A DNA stretch of 11,313 nt from the NCBI GenBank assembly GCA_031279295.1, contig JAITIT010000025.1, positions 1-11,313 of the forward strand, written 5' to 3'. The position numbers and the translations under genes are program-made. The DNA comes from Holosporales bacterium. Its GTDB lineage: Bacteria; Pseudomonadota; Alphaproteobacteria; RUG11792. Of the stretch, positions 1 to 7,148 are shown piece after piece. Position 1 is the stretch's first letter. Each line of letters begins with the position of its first letter. The notes under the pieces are model-generated. The model had not been told where the DNA came from. It searched no databases and saw only the letters and a program-made list of their open reading frames with translations.

Positions 1-66
1 GGTAGGGGAGAAAGGTTAAGGAAGTATGAATGGTGATGAGGATATTGAGGGGGGTGGGGGGCTATA
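1..66. repeat. Left arm of long inverted repeat
   Basis: Positions 1-54 are the exact reverse complement of 11249-11196. After that both arms hold a G-rich run (here six G, a T, six G) and then CTATA, ending at 66. Beyond 66 the two arms diverge. The outer edge cannot be seen because the window starts inside or exactly at the repeat. The arm lies downstream of the leftward operon and reads outward, to the left, in the same sense as the right arm reads towards the gene start at 11287. Confidence 0.93.
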
Positions 67-301
67 TTAGCAAACACTTAATCTGAACGGCTACCTTGAA
101 TGAACTGGCGTCTTTAGCATAGCCCGTTGCTATTCCTCGCGATTCCTTTAAATGCAAAAAGGCACTCTCTACTAAATGACATTCAGTAGAGATCCCTATC
201 GTACTGCAAAGAGGGAAAGCCCCTATCGTTTGTTTAAAGCAACTCAGAACGCCGTTCTTTCAGATTTCCTATAATCTCTTCAGTGTGATTTAAAATCCAA
301 C
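67..301. other. Non-coding region downstream of the leftward operon
   Basis: No convincing reading frame, tRNA or rRNA is visible. It contains the probable terminator hairpin at 156-192, a 9-base direct repeat (CCCTATCGT, at about 194-202 and 220-229) and a short imperfect hairpin at 246-258 (AGAAC/GTTCT around GCC). It most likely serves as the 3' untranslated region and spacer of the operon ending at 302. Confidence 0.6.
156..192 (-). terminator. Probable intrinsic terminator of the rimP-menA-like operon
   Basis: Read leftward, bases 192-166 form a stem of about 12 bp around a 3-base loop, with outer arms TCTCTACT and AGTAGAGA and one G-T wobble inside. It is followed by GTGCC and a run of five T (complement of 156-160). 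The five bases between stem and T-run make it weaker than a textbook terminator. It lies about 110 bp past the stop codon of the last gene of the operon, which is a sensible place. This is visible structure; termination itself is inferred. Confidence 0.5.
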
Positions 302-1297
302 TCACTTCTCGTTTATCTTTTCCGCGGTTCGCTCATCTACGATCTTTCGAACTTCTGCCCAGCTACTCGCCTCAATGTTGACCCTATTCCTGAGATCAAT
401 TTGATTCTGAACAACATTGCCTCTGGACAATCCGAAGAGACACAGTATGATGATTAGGTAAAATCCGATGTGGAGTATACCGAGGATATTGACCATACCA
501 GTATCGCGTCGTTTGCGAAATGCAATGATTGTAAGTGGGTGTGTAATGAGCACCAGGAATGATGTCATCGGTAAGACTTCACAGCAAGCCAACACGATAA
601 TTACTGCGTATGCTATATGTAGCATCGCAAGCAATAGTATCCACGAGTATCTCACACCAAGCTTCGTTACCAACGTCGACGCTTTACCAAGATCATACTT
701 GTAATCCCTTATGTTGTTCGCCAGTAAAATTACTGCGGTCATGAGTCCAAATGGAACCGAGAAGATAACGTCTGCAGCTGATATGTGCCCTACAAGTGAT
801 AGTATACATGATGCGAATAGGAGTGGACCATATGCCAGGAACACACATACCTCACCGCACGGCTTGTATTTCAGCATCAGCGGTTTCTCACTGTACGAGA
901 TTGATATGCATGCTCCGATTAATCCAGGTAGTAGAAGTACCTTGCGCCCCATCATCACTGCAGCAACACCCAGAATCGACGCAGATACAAACGCCGCTAC
1001 CCCGATACACAAAACGTGCTTGCGTGATACTATGCCTGTTACGAGCCTGTACTTTGTAGCTGGAGAATGGATGGCATCAACTCCCATGAGGCAATCTCGA
1101 TACTCTGATATCGTGTTGGTCGCGAGATGGAATAACAGGATGGCCAGTGATACACACATAAACGCCATGTGATTCCAAGTGTCGTCTGCTGCATAATACT
1201 GCTGTCTGCAGTAGCCGTATGCGCACAGTATGGATAGTGATGACATAGCCAATGTATGAATCCTCGAAACTCGTGCGTACGACAGTATGTTCGGCAT
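302..1297 (-). CDS. MenA/UbiA-family membrane prenyltransferase
   Basis: An integral membrane protein of 331 residues with about eight or nine hydrophobic segments. It carries the two Asp-rich motifs of the UbiA superfamily: residues 61-74 (NTISEYRDCLMGVD) and 194-202 (NNIRDYKYD) followed by GK-x-TL and KLG. The second motif and the segment around 148-160 (GEVCVFLAYGPL) resemble MenA, which attaches a polyprenyl chain to 1,4-dihydroxy-2-naphthoate in menaquinone synthesis, more than UbiA. The first Asp of motif 1 is Glu here (E65). About 40 hydrophilic residues follow the last membrane segment. An in-frame TTG lies five codons upstream, but GGAGGAG (1304-1310) sits six bases before the ATG at 1297, so the ATG is the likely start. 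It is the last gene of the operon, 28 bp after the LptE-like gene. The superfamily is clear; the quinone substrate is not, since relatives use ubiquinone, and other UbiA-type roles are possible. Confidence 0.8.
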   Translation of the reverse strand: MPNILSYARVSRIHTLAMSSLSILCAYGYCRQQYYAADDTWNHMAFMCVSLAILLFHLATNTISEYRDCLMGVDAIHSPATKYRLVTGIVSRKHVLCIGVAAFVSASILGVAAVMMGRKVLLLPGLIGACISISYSEKPLMLKYKPCGEVCVFLAYGPLLFASCILSLVGHISAADVIFSVPFGLMTAVILLANNIRDYKYDLGKASTLVTKLGVRYSWILLLAMLHIAYAVIIVLACCEVLPMTSFLVLITHPLTIIAFRKRRDTGMVNILGILHIGFYLIIILCLFGLSRGNVVQNQIDLRNRVNIEASSWAEVRKIVDERTAEKINEK

Positions 1298-1303
1298 ATC
1301 AGA

Positions 1304-1310
1304 CTCCTCC
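1304..1310 (-). promoter_or_regulatory. Strong Shine-Dalgarno site that fixes the MenA-like start
   Basis: The leftward strand reads GGAGGAG, then TCTGAT, then ATG at 1297, which is a six-base spacing. The longer frame starting with TTG at 1312 would place this ribosome binding site inside the coding region, so the ATG is preferred. Confidence 0.8.
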
Positions 1311-1325
1311 AACGGAACATAATTC

Positions 1326-1826
1326 CTAATTTGCTGTTACATCTCTCAAGACAGATACAATTGCCATAGCTACCGACTCACTGAGATTATTGATCACAGC
1401 CACATTTGCTTGTCGTCTCGATGCAAGATCAGCGTACGGCAGTGCATCGCAGATATCGTATGTAGAAAATGTGTCGAGCCGTCTCTCTGCCAGCTTGGTA
1501 TAGTCGCTACTGTAGATTTCAATCTTCGCAGTGAGCCTAATTTGCTCCTTTGCTACTTCCTTTTCTGTGAACACAACCGGAGCCTCATGCTTCTCTACGG
1601 TAACATTAATTATGTAGGTATTACTGATGCCATAGCTAGTAAGGGTCCTTTCGATCGTGCGATTCATAATACGTTCAACACGCGGCTCCGCCTTTATCTT
1701 AATTTTGTAGTTCATATCTTCCAGGTGCTGCTTATCCTCCTCACCCAGGAGACACTTAGTGTCCTGGCATCCGGACACTACAAGTGTCAATCCAGCGATT
1801 GCAATTTTAAAACAATTGCGTAACAT
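1326..1826 (-). CDS. Small outer-membrane-type lipoprotein, LptE-like
   Basis: 166 residues. The N-terminus is a lipoprotein signal: a short basic start (MLRNCFK), a hydrophobic stretch and a lipobox VSG-C with the lipidated cysteine at residue 20. The mature part has alternating polar/hydrophobic segments and a C-terminal helix (about 128-162, ADLASRRQANVAVINNLSES) resembling the end of LptE. LptE is the lipoprotein that plugs the LptD translocon for lipopolysaccharide insertion in the outer membrane. The match is by general pattern only, so the name is tentative; it could be another assembly lipoprotein. The start lies 40 bases inside the end of infB in another frame, which suggests translational coupling. 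No strong Shine-Dalgarno site is present (GAGGG about 12 bases upstream). If this is an Anaplasmataceae genome, which lacks lipopolysaccharide, a true LptE would be surprising. Confidence 0.72.
   Translation of the reverse strand: MLRNCFKIAIAGLTLVVSGCQDTKCLLGEEDKQHLEDMNYKIKIKAEPRVERIMNRTIERTLTSYGISNTYIINVTVEKHEAPVVFTEKEVAKEQIRLTAKIEIYSSDYTKLAERRLDTFSTYDICDALPYADLASRRQANVAVINNLSESVAMAIVSVLRDVTAN
1751..1788 (-). promoter_or_regulatory. Four mutually pairing arms across the infB stop codon
   Basis: Along the leftward transcript the order is GACACT (1788-1783), three bases, AGTGTCC (1779-1773), eight bases, GGACACT (1764-1758), one base, AGTGTC (1756-1751). Arms 1+2 and 3+4 can each form a small hairpin. 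Alternatively, arms 2+3 form a 7-bp stem with an 8-base loop. The array overlaps the infB stop codon and encodes the lipobox region of the next gene. The pairing potential is seen directly; a role as an alternative-structure switch is inferred, and chance in a short repetitive coding stretch is possible. Confidence 0.4.
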
Positions 1827-4555
1827 TCTATAGTATCGCCCTCGTTGAAATCATTGAACCCATCTGCCAGAATGCCGCACTCGTGGGACTGCCTAGACTC
1901 CTTAATTTCATCTTTTTCATGCCGCATGGACCTCATCTTTCCTTCAAATATGCAGTTTCCGTTTCTCATCACCTTAATCTTTGAGTCACTTCGCTTCATA
2001 AGGCCATCGCTGACGTAGCACCCAGCGATTGTTCCAAGCCTGCTGATGAAGAAGAGTTTCCTTACCTCAGCACGGCCTATATAATTCTCCTCCACTATCG
2101 GGGCCAACATTGATTCCATCACTGATTTCACGGCGCTGATCATGTGATATATCACATTGTCGTGCAGTATCTTAACATCATTAACCTTGGCAAAATTCTT
2201 GGCAGTAGCTGACACTCCGACTCCGAAAGCGACTATCACAGCACCTGTATTCTTCGCAAAATCCACATCGCTCTCACTGACAATACCGACGCGCTTGTCG
2301 ACAATCTTGACGCTAATGTCCTTGTGTTTAATCGCCTCAAGTGCCGCTACGATCACCTCCATAGAGCTCGACACGTCTGCCTTCACAAACACGTTCAACA
2401 CATTCGCCCGTTCGTCTGACAACATCTGGTCAATTGCCTTCACGACCTTCTGTACATTCCTCGTACTAACCCTCGCTGCTCTGTACTCCGCGATTTCTCG
2501 AGCCCTCTGCTCGCTATCAACTACTGTGAGAACAGAGCCAGGTTCAGGAGCTGACTCAATACCAACTATCTCGATTGGAGCAGAGGGCCCTGCAGACTTT
2601 ATGCGCTTCCCTTTGTCGTCATATATCATCCTGATCTTACCAAACGCAGTCCCGGCTACAAAAACATCGCCTGTGTTAATAGTGCCGGTTTGAACTATCA
2701 CAGATGCCACAACCCCTCGTCCCTTATCGATCCTCGATTCTAGAACGACACCCACGGCCTTCCTATTCTCGTTAGCCTTGAGCTCTAAGACATCCGACTG
2801 CAGTAGTATCGCGTCAATGAGGCCATCCAGATTGGATCCGTATTTTGCTGAAATATTGACGCTCAAAACCTCGCCACCGAAATCTTCGAGCACCACCTCG
2901 TGTACCATCAGTTCTGTCTTTACCTTATCGATATTGATGTCTGGCTTATCAATCTTGTTGATCGCCACTATCAGCGGAACGTTCTGCTCACGAGCCTGCT
3001 CAATGACTTCGATTGTCTGCTCTTTGATTCCATCATCTGCAGCAACTACCAGGACTATGATGTCAGTTACAACCGCTCCCCTAGCCCTAATATTGGCAAA
3101 GGCTGCGTGTCCTGGCGTATCGATAAACGTAACCTCACGACCACTGTTACCGTGAACTACCCGGTATGCGGCTACATGTTGAGTGATACCACCAGCTTCC
3201 CTCTGCGCAACACTCGTATTGCGTAGCGAATCTAGCAGGGTGGTCTTTCCATGATCAACATGCCCCATGACGGCTACGATCGGCGCTCTTGATATCAGTA
3301 TATCATCCGGTAAATTCACAACATTAATTATGTCACTCTCTACGTCTGAATCCGAGACTCTCTTTGGCACATGACCAAATTCTGAGCAAACTACTTCAGC
3401 CGTATCTCCGTCGATGATCTGGTTAATCGTAGCGATCGTACCAGTCGACATCAGATATTTTATCACATCACCTGACCGCACGGCCATCCTGTTTGCAAGT
3501 TCCCCGACTGTGATCATATCTGGGATACTCACATCCCTGATAACTTTCGGCATCTCCTGTTGTTTACCAGCGTTTTTCTGTTTTATACGAGCGCGCTTCA
3601 GAGATGCCATAGACCTATCACGTACCTCAGCGTCATGATTAAGCGCTCTGTCTATATAGGATCTGGACACCCTCTTACTGGAGCTACCTCGCTTGTCTGG
3701 AGCCTTGGGTTTAACAACTACATTGACCTTCTTGGGGGCAGACGCTCCATCAGAATCACGCCCCTTACCTCTATATGGCCCCCTGCCCTTCTGCTGCTCC
3801 TGAGGCACTTGGAATTGTGGCCCCCCCCCCTCAGCTGATGGCCTTGGAGAGCTAGTAGTTGTACGCTGTGGATCAGTTGCCCGAGGGGTGAATGAACGAG
3901 TGCCAGAAGAAGTACGTTGGTATGGCGAAGTAGAGGTAGCACCAGAACGCTGTTGGGTAGATGAAGTGTTGGATCTCTCACGTTTTGGGGTAATGTACTC
4001 GCTTGCCCGGAAAATTACAGTCTCACCACCACGCACGAACTTTTGCTGACTTTTGGGTTCCTGCCTCCTCGGCCTCTCGATGATTGGATCTGGTCCTCTT
4101 ATTGCAAACCTCTCGGACTCCACAGTCCCGACTACAACCTCATCTGTTTCTGTAACATCAGAATCATCGGTTAGACTATGTTCTGCAAATCCTGACTTCT
4201 CCCAATCAGTCCCTGTGCTTATATCGGCTGAGCTAACATCACCTGTTGAGGCTACAGAGTCATCGCCCGGTGTACTTAACTCCTCATCCTTAATGGCTTC
4301 TTGAAGTGCCTTGACCCTAGTCTTAAACTCACTGTCTGTAAGCCTTCCAGCACGCACATGCTTGGGCTGAGACTGATGTGCACCACTTTGATCAGGATCT
4401 AGATCAATCGCAAGCCCGCTCCGCTTCTTCTTGACAATCTCAACCTCAATGGCCCTACTGCCATGAGATGGTCTAGTGACAGACATACCAGCACCAATCT
4501 TCAGTGACAGTACCTTACGCTTTGGAGTCTCTGATGTATCGTCCTTACTTGCCAT
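1787..4555 (-). CDS. infB: Translation initiation factor IF-2
   Basis: 922 residues. This GTPase brings initiator fMet-tRNA to the 30S subunit and promotes 50S joining. The first 340 residues or so are hydrophilic, low-complexity and rich in Ser, Thr, Arg and Gln. The IF-2 N-domain follows at about 346-395 (ITVGELANRM), then the G domain: G1 GHVDHGKT (431-438), G2 around GGITQH (455-460), G3 DTPGHAAF (479-486), G4 NKID (533-536) and G5 SAK (569-571). The C-terminal domains that bind fMet-tRNA follow, with AEVRKLF and IAGCYVSDG visible. The length is normal for an alphaproteobacterial IF-2. The ATG at 4555 has an AAAGGA site upstream and lies 23 bp after nusA. The frame contains a run of ten G (3821-3830) encoding three glycines at 243-245, upstream of all conserved domains; ten is the length that keeps the frame open. 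Confidence 0.98.
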   Translation of the reverse strand: MASKDDTSETPKRKVLSLKIGAGMSVTRPSHGSRAIEVEIVKKKRSGLAIDLDPDQSGAHQSQPKHVRAGRLTDSEFKTRVKALQEAIKDEELSTPGDDSVASTGDVSSADISTGTDWEKSGFAEHSLTDDSDVTETDEVVVGTVESERFAIRGPDPIIERPRRQEPKSQQKFVRGGETVIFRASEYITPKRERSNTSSTQQRSGATSTSPYQRTSSGTRSFTPRATDPQRTTTSSPRPSAEGGGPQFQVPQEQQKGRGPYRGKGRDSDGASAPKKVNVVVKPKAPDKRGSSSKRVSRSYIDRALNHDAEVRDRSMASLKRARIKQKNAGKQQEMPKVIRDVSIPDMITVGELANRMAVRSGDVIKYLMSTGTIATINQIIDGDTAEVVCSEFGHVPKRVSDSDVESDIINVVNLPDDILISRAPIVAVMGHVDHGKTTLLDSLRNTSVAQREAGGITQHVAAYRVVHGNSGREVTFIDTPGHAAFANIRARGAVVTDIIVLVVAADDGIKEQTIEVIEQAREQNVPLIVAINKIDKPDINIDKVKTELMVHEVVLEDFGGEVLSVNISAKYGSNLDGLIDAILLQSDVLELKANENRKAVGVVLESRIDKGRGVVASVIVQTGTINTGDVFVAGTAFGKIRMIYDDKGKRIKSAGPSAPIEIVGIESAPEPGSVLTVVDSEQRAREIAEYRAARVSTRNVQKVVKAIDQMLSDERANVLNVFVKADVSSSMEVIVAALEAIKHKDISVKIVDKRVGIVSESDVDFAKNTGAVIVAFGVGVSATAKNFAKVNDVKILHDNVIYHMISAVKSVMESMLAPIVEENYIGRAEVRKLFFISRLGTIAGCYVSDGLMKRSDSKIKVMRNGNCIFEGKMRSMRHEKDEIKESRQSHECGILADGFNDFNEGDTIECYAIVLKLQSLD
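3821..3830 (-). repeat. Ten-G homopolymer inside infB
   Basis: The plus strand shows ten consecutive C, read as G10 in the infB message (…GCT GAG GGG GGG GGG CCA…). With ten bases the frame continues into the conserved domains, so any gain or loss not divisible by three would truncate IF-2 near residue 245. It lies in the low-complexity N-terminal part. Confidence 0.95.
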
Positions 4556-4578
4556 CTAACATCGATCCTTTCTAAAAC

Positions 4579-6099
4579 TCAGTTAAACCAATTTTCACGT
4601 ACCTTCATTATGAGGGTCATCGCTTCAGACTGACTGAGCATGTTGCCTGTAATTTCGAGGAGCTCATCAGCTGAGAGATCTCCGAGATCGTTCAACGTTT
4701 TGATATCAGCCTTGACAAGAACCTCTAGTAGTTCAGGCCTCAGCAATTCGTACTCCATAAGGTCCTTAGCTACATTCCGTGCCTTACACAGATCATCAAC
4801 CTTAGATCTTATGTCAGCCATATGCGCTATTGCCCTGTCCTTAATCTCTGTCGCGATATCTTCGTCAAACCCTTCTATGGAAGCTATCTCCGCTACCTTA
4901 GCGTTTGCAACCTCTTCGATGGTCGTGAATCCATTACCCATTAGCAGACGTGCAATCACCTCATCAACATCCAGACAGTCAGAGAACGCACTGAGTATTC
5001 TTTCGCTCTCTTTGGCCCTTGCCTTTGTATCCTCCTCCTCAGTCGTGACGTTTATTGTCCAGCCAGTTAACTTGGAAGCGAGCCTAACATTTTGTCCTCT
5101 ACGCCCTATCGCAACGCTAAGCTGATCATTCGGAACAACAACGGTAACCCTGTTCCCAGACTCCTCCATCACAATCCTCGTAACCTCAGCTGAAGACAGA
5201 CCATTTATGATGAACATCGCCTGGTTGTCAGACCACTGGATTATGTCGATCTTCTCGCCACCAAGCTCATTAACAACCGCCTGTACCCTAGAGCCCTTTA
5301 TTCCGACGCAGGCTCCGATGGGATCTATGTTTGGATCAGAGGTCGTTACGGCCATTTTCGACTTACTTCCTGGATCCCTCGCGACAGCCATAATCCTGAC
5401 AACTCCGTTGTATACCTCTGGCACCTCCTGCTCAAACAACTTCTTCAAAAAATCAGGATGCGTTCTAGAGAGTTGCAGCAACGGACCGATAGGCTCACTG
5501 TTCAGACCCACCAGCAGCACTCTAACCCTATCACCAACCTTAACGACCTCATTCGGCAGCATTTCGGATTTCCGGATTACACCCTCGGTTCTGTTGATGT
5601 CTATAATTACACTGGAAAACTCAATACGCTTCACGATACCGACTATAATCTCACCGATCCTGTTAGAGAACTCCTTAAGCTGATTCTCGCGCTCTGCTGT
5701 GCTTATGTGTTGCATCACAACATACCTCGCAGCCTTAGCTGCTATTCTCCCAAACTCCATTGCTGGGAGCCTGTCCTTCAAAACATCATCAACGCTAGCT
5801 TCTTGAGATATATCTCTGGCCGCCTCTAGCGATATGTGGTTATTGATATCACTCACGACATCAACAACTGTCATGAGCCTGTATACCTCTATCTCCCCCG
5901 TCTTCCTGTTTATGATAACTGAAAAAGTTTTCTCTTCCCCATACTTCATCTGAACGGTCTTAAGGATAGCATCCTCCATTGCAGACAGGATAACATCTAT
6001 CCCAATCCCTTTATCCTTCGCTACAACATCAGCAACCTGCAGGATCTCATTTCTTACAATTGGCGGAATCCCTTCCTCTGCTTTAATCCTCTTGTTCAC
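4579..6099 (-). CDS. nusA: Transcription termination/antitermination factor NusA
   Basis: 506 residues. NusA binds RNA polymerase and nascent RNA, modulating pausing, termination and antitermination. In order: an N-terminal RNA-polymerase-binding domain (about 1-135), an S1 domain (about 148-200, GEIIVGIVKRIEF to VGDRVRVLL), a first KH domain containing DPIGACVGIKGSRVQ (259-273), and a second with AIGRRGQNVRLASKLTGW (330-347). Two helix-hairpin-helix acidic repeats follow at the C-terminus (about 380-506), as in other alphaproteobacteria, ending in RENWFN. The start is a GTG at 6099 with GGAG (6108-6111) eight bases upstream. It follows rimP by 17 bp and precedes infB by 23 bp, so the three are surely co-transcribed. 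In many bacteria NusA represses its own operon; nothing here shows that directly. Confidence 0.98.
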   Translation of the reverse strand: MNKRIKAEEGIPPIVRNEILQVADVVAKDKGIGIDVILSAMEDAILKTVQMKYGEEKTFSVIINRKTGEIEVYRLMTVVDVVSDINNHISLEAARDISQEASVDDVLKDRLPAMEFGRIAAKAARYVVMQHISTAERENQLKEFSNRIGEIIVGIVKRIEFSSVIIDINRTEGVIRKSEMLPNEVVKVGDRVRVLLVGLNSEPIGPLLQLSRTHPDFLKKLFEQEVPEVYNGVVRIMAVARDPGSKSKMAVTTSDPNIDPIGACVGIKGSRVQAVVNELGGEKIDIIQWSDNQAMFIINGLSSAEVTRIVMEESGNRVTVVVPNDQLSVAIGRRGQNVRLASKLTGWTINVTTEEEDTKARAKESERILSAFSDCLDVDEVIARLLMGNGFTTIEEVANAKVAEIASIEGFDEDIATEIKDRAIAHMADIRSKVDDLCKARNVAKDLMEYELLRPELLEVLVKADIKTLNDLGDLSADELLEITGNMLSQSEAMTLIMKVRENWFN

Positions 6100-6107
6100 C
6101 CAAAAAA

Positions 6108-6111
6108 CTCC
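6108..6111 (-). promoter_or_regulatory. Shine-Dalgarno site supporting the GTG start of nusA
   Basis: GGAG on the leftward strand lies eight bases before GTG at 6099. No ATG near this point is in the NusA frame and the family N-terminus fits, so GTG is taken as the start. Confidence 0.65.
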
Positions 6112-6116
6112 ATCAC

Positions 6117-6608
6117 CTAATTTTTAAACCCATCGATGTGCGCACTACAGATCTCCTCATACGCCAAATTCACGATGTTCTCCCCATCCAATAACGGAGA
6201 ATCCAACGTCACCTTTATACCATACTCATCAGCTGATTCCAAGTTCCCCTTGAATGTTTTGCGGTCCCACTTTGCAGAGTAGATATTCACCACAACTGGC
6301 TTCCCACTGAACCTAATAAAATCACTCGGTAAAACGAGTGGTCTGTCAATGCCAGTCGATGATATTTCGAGATCGTATTTTCCACTAATTGGATCGTGAA
6401 CATCCAGGCTTATCGATACTGCCCTGCTTACTCTCTCGCAGTCATCAATCGATACAGGCACTCCGTCCAACCTCTCGATCATTATCTGGAGAGTTCGTAC
6501 TTTGTTGCGCGTAAACAGGTTCACGACTGCAATCTCACATCCGAGCTCCTTCACCAATCCAGCAATGAGCTTCTTTACATTTTCAGTTAGGGTAAACATA
6601 GAACGCAT
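6117..6608 (-). CDS. rimP: Ribosome maturation factor RimP
   Basis: About 163 residues. RimP assists late assembly of the 30S subunit. It shows the family pattern in order: an N-terminal alpha/beta domain with LQIMIERLDGVPVSIDDCE, where the aspartates mark the typical D(G)-x-VSIDDC stretch; then ISLDVHDPISGKYDLEISS and TGIDRPL, the strongly conserved P-I-x-x-x-Y-x-L-E-(I/V)-S-S-x-G-x-(D/E)-R-P-L block; then an SH3-like C-terminal domain. It is the first gene of the leftward operon. Three starts are possible: GTG 6614, ATG 6608 and ATG 6599. ATG 6608 is preferred for a GAG five bases upstream, but ATG 6599 fits the family N-terminus (MFTLTENVKKL) just as well. Confidence 0.93.
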   Translation of the reverse strand: MRSMFTLTENVKKLIAGLVKELGCEIAVVNLFTRNKVRTLQIMIERLDGVPVSIDDCERVSRAVSISLDVHDPISGKYDLEISSTGIDRPLVLPSDFIRFSGKPVVVNIYSAKWDRKTFKGNLESADEYGIKVTLDSPLLDGENIVNLAYEEICSAHIDGFKN

Positions 6609-6639
6609 ACGCACTCAAAAATCATTAAGGCCACACGAG

Positions 6640-6645
6640 ATTATA
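6640..6645 (-). promoter_or_regulatory. Probable -10 element of the rimP operon promoter
   Basis: The leftward strand reads TATAAT, a perfect -10 hexamer, 26-41 bases before the candidate rimP starts. The region 16-18 bases further upstream (TGTCAG/GTCAGC) is only a poor -35, so the promoter is credible but not complete. Confidence 0.45.
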
Positions 6646-6758
6646 ATGGCACGAGGCAATGTGCTGACATGGCTTGGCATTAGTTACCAACAGAGCCGTC
6701 AGATGCCACATACATCTGCACATATGATGATGATATCACACAACGATCATGTATGGAA

Positions 6759-6792
6759 GATTATCGGCACTTAGTGATTATCGGCACTTAGT
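6759..6792. repeat. Perfect 17-bp tandem duplication
   Basis: GATTATCGGCACTTAGT occurs twice in direct contact (6759-6775 and 6776-6792) with no mismatch, in the rimP/eno intergenic region. The perfect identity suggests a recent slippage event or a site under copy-number variation. Confidence 0.95.
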
Positions 6793-7118
6793 AAAGAGGC
6801 ATGAGCGATTAGGACTATTAGAGACGCACCACACTCTAGTATGCATTGGATATGAGATTGGGATCATAGGCGAGCACATAGCTCTTGGCGGTAAGTGAGT
6901 AGCCAGCCCCCCGCAAACTGCAGGGTAGCATTCCGTAGTGATTTTATGACAATGGTTTGCCACCTGACACGAACATAAACATAGTAGATACAGATCCGGA
7001 GTGGTATGATAGCCTTAGTGAGCATGACAAGGCTGATTACACAACGAACGAGCGGACGCTCAAGCAGTCGCCAGTGAAGAGATATACTGTAGGGTGTGCA
7101 AGAAAATGCGATGTGGCT

Positions 7119-7148
7119 TTGACTACCATTAGCGACTTGTACTATAAT
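7119..7148 (+). promoter_or_regulatory. Near-consensus sigma-70 promoter for eno-fabI
   Basis: TTGACT (7119-7124) is a -35 with five of six consensus bases. An 18-base spacer and then a perfect TATAAT (7143-7148) follow. Transcription would begin near 7155, about 24 bases before the eno ATG. Because this promoter lies inside the longer open frame, it argues against any N-terminally extended enolase. Confidence 0.75.

Larger units (their letters stand above)
6615..7118. other. Long divergent intergenic region between rimP and eno
   Basis: About 500 bases with no gene that I can support. It holds the rimP -10 element and the 17-bp tandem duplication at 6759-6792. A run of six C lies at about 6907-6912. 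The reading frame of eno stays open upstream to 6942 but has no ATG before 7179, so this stretch is probably not coding; a decayed gene remnant cannot be excluded. No tRNA T-arm (GTTCRA) or other RNA signature was found. Confidence 0.55.

Noticed and set aside
468..1172. Rightward frames opposite the MenA-like gene
   Set aside because: They are antisense shadows of a membrane-protein gene with clear family motifs and a strong start on the other strand.
1298..1312. TTG start for the MenA-like protein five codons upstream
   Set aside because: That TTG is part of the GGAGGAG ribosome binding site, which has the right spacing for ATG 1297.
3718..3981. Overlapping frames on both strands inside the infB N-terminal region
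   Set aside because: Low-complexity sequence often leaves several frames open; the IF-2 frame alone continues into conserved domains.
6907..6912. Six-C run as a phase-variable tract
   Set aside because: Six bases is short for slippage and it lies far from both candidate promoters.
6615..7118. tRNA or small RNA gene in the long intergenic region
   Set aside because: No T-arm consensus, CCA end or cloverleaf pairing could be found; only short chance stems.
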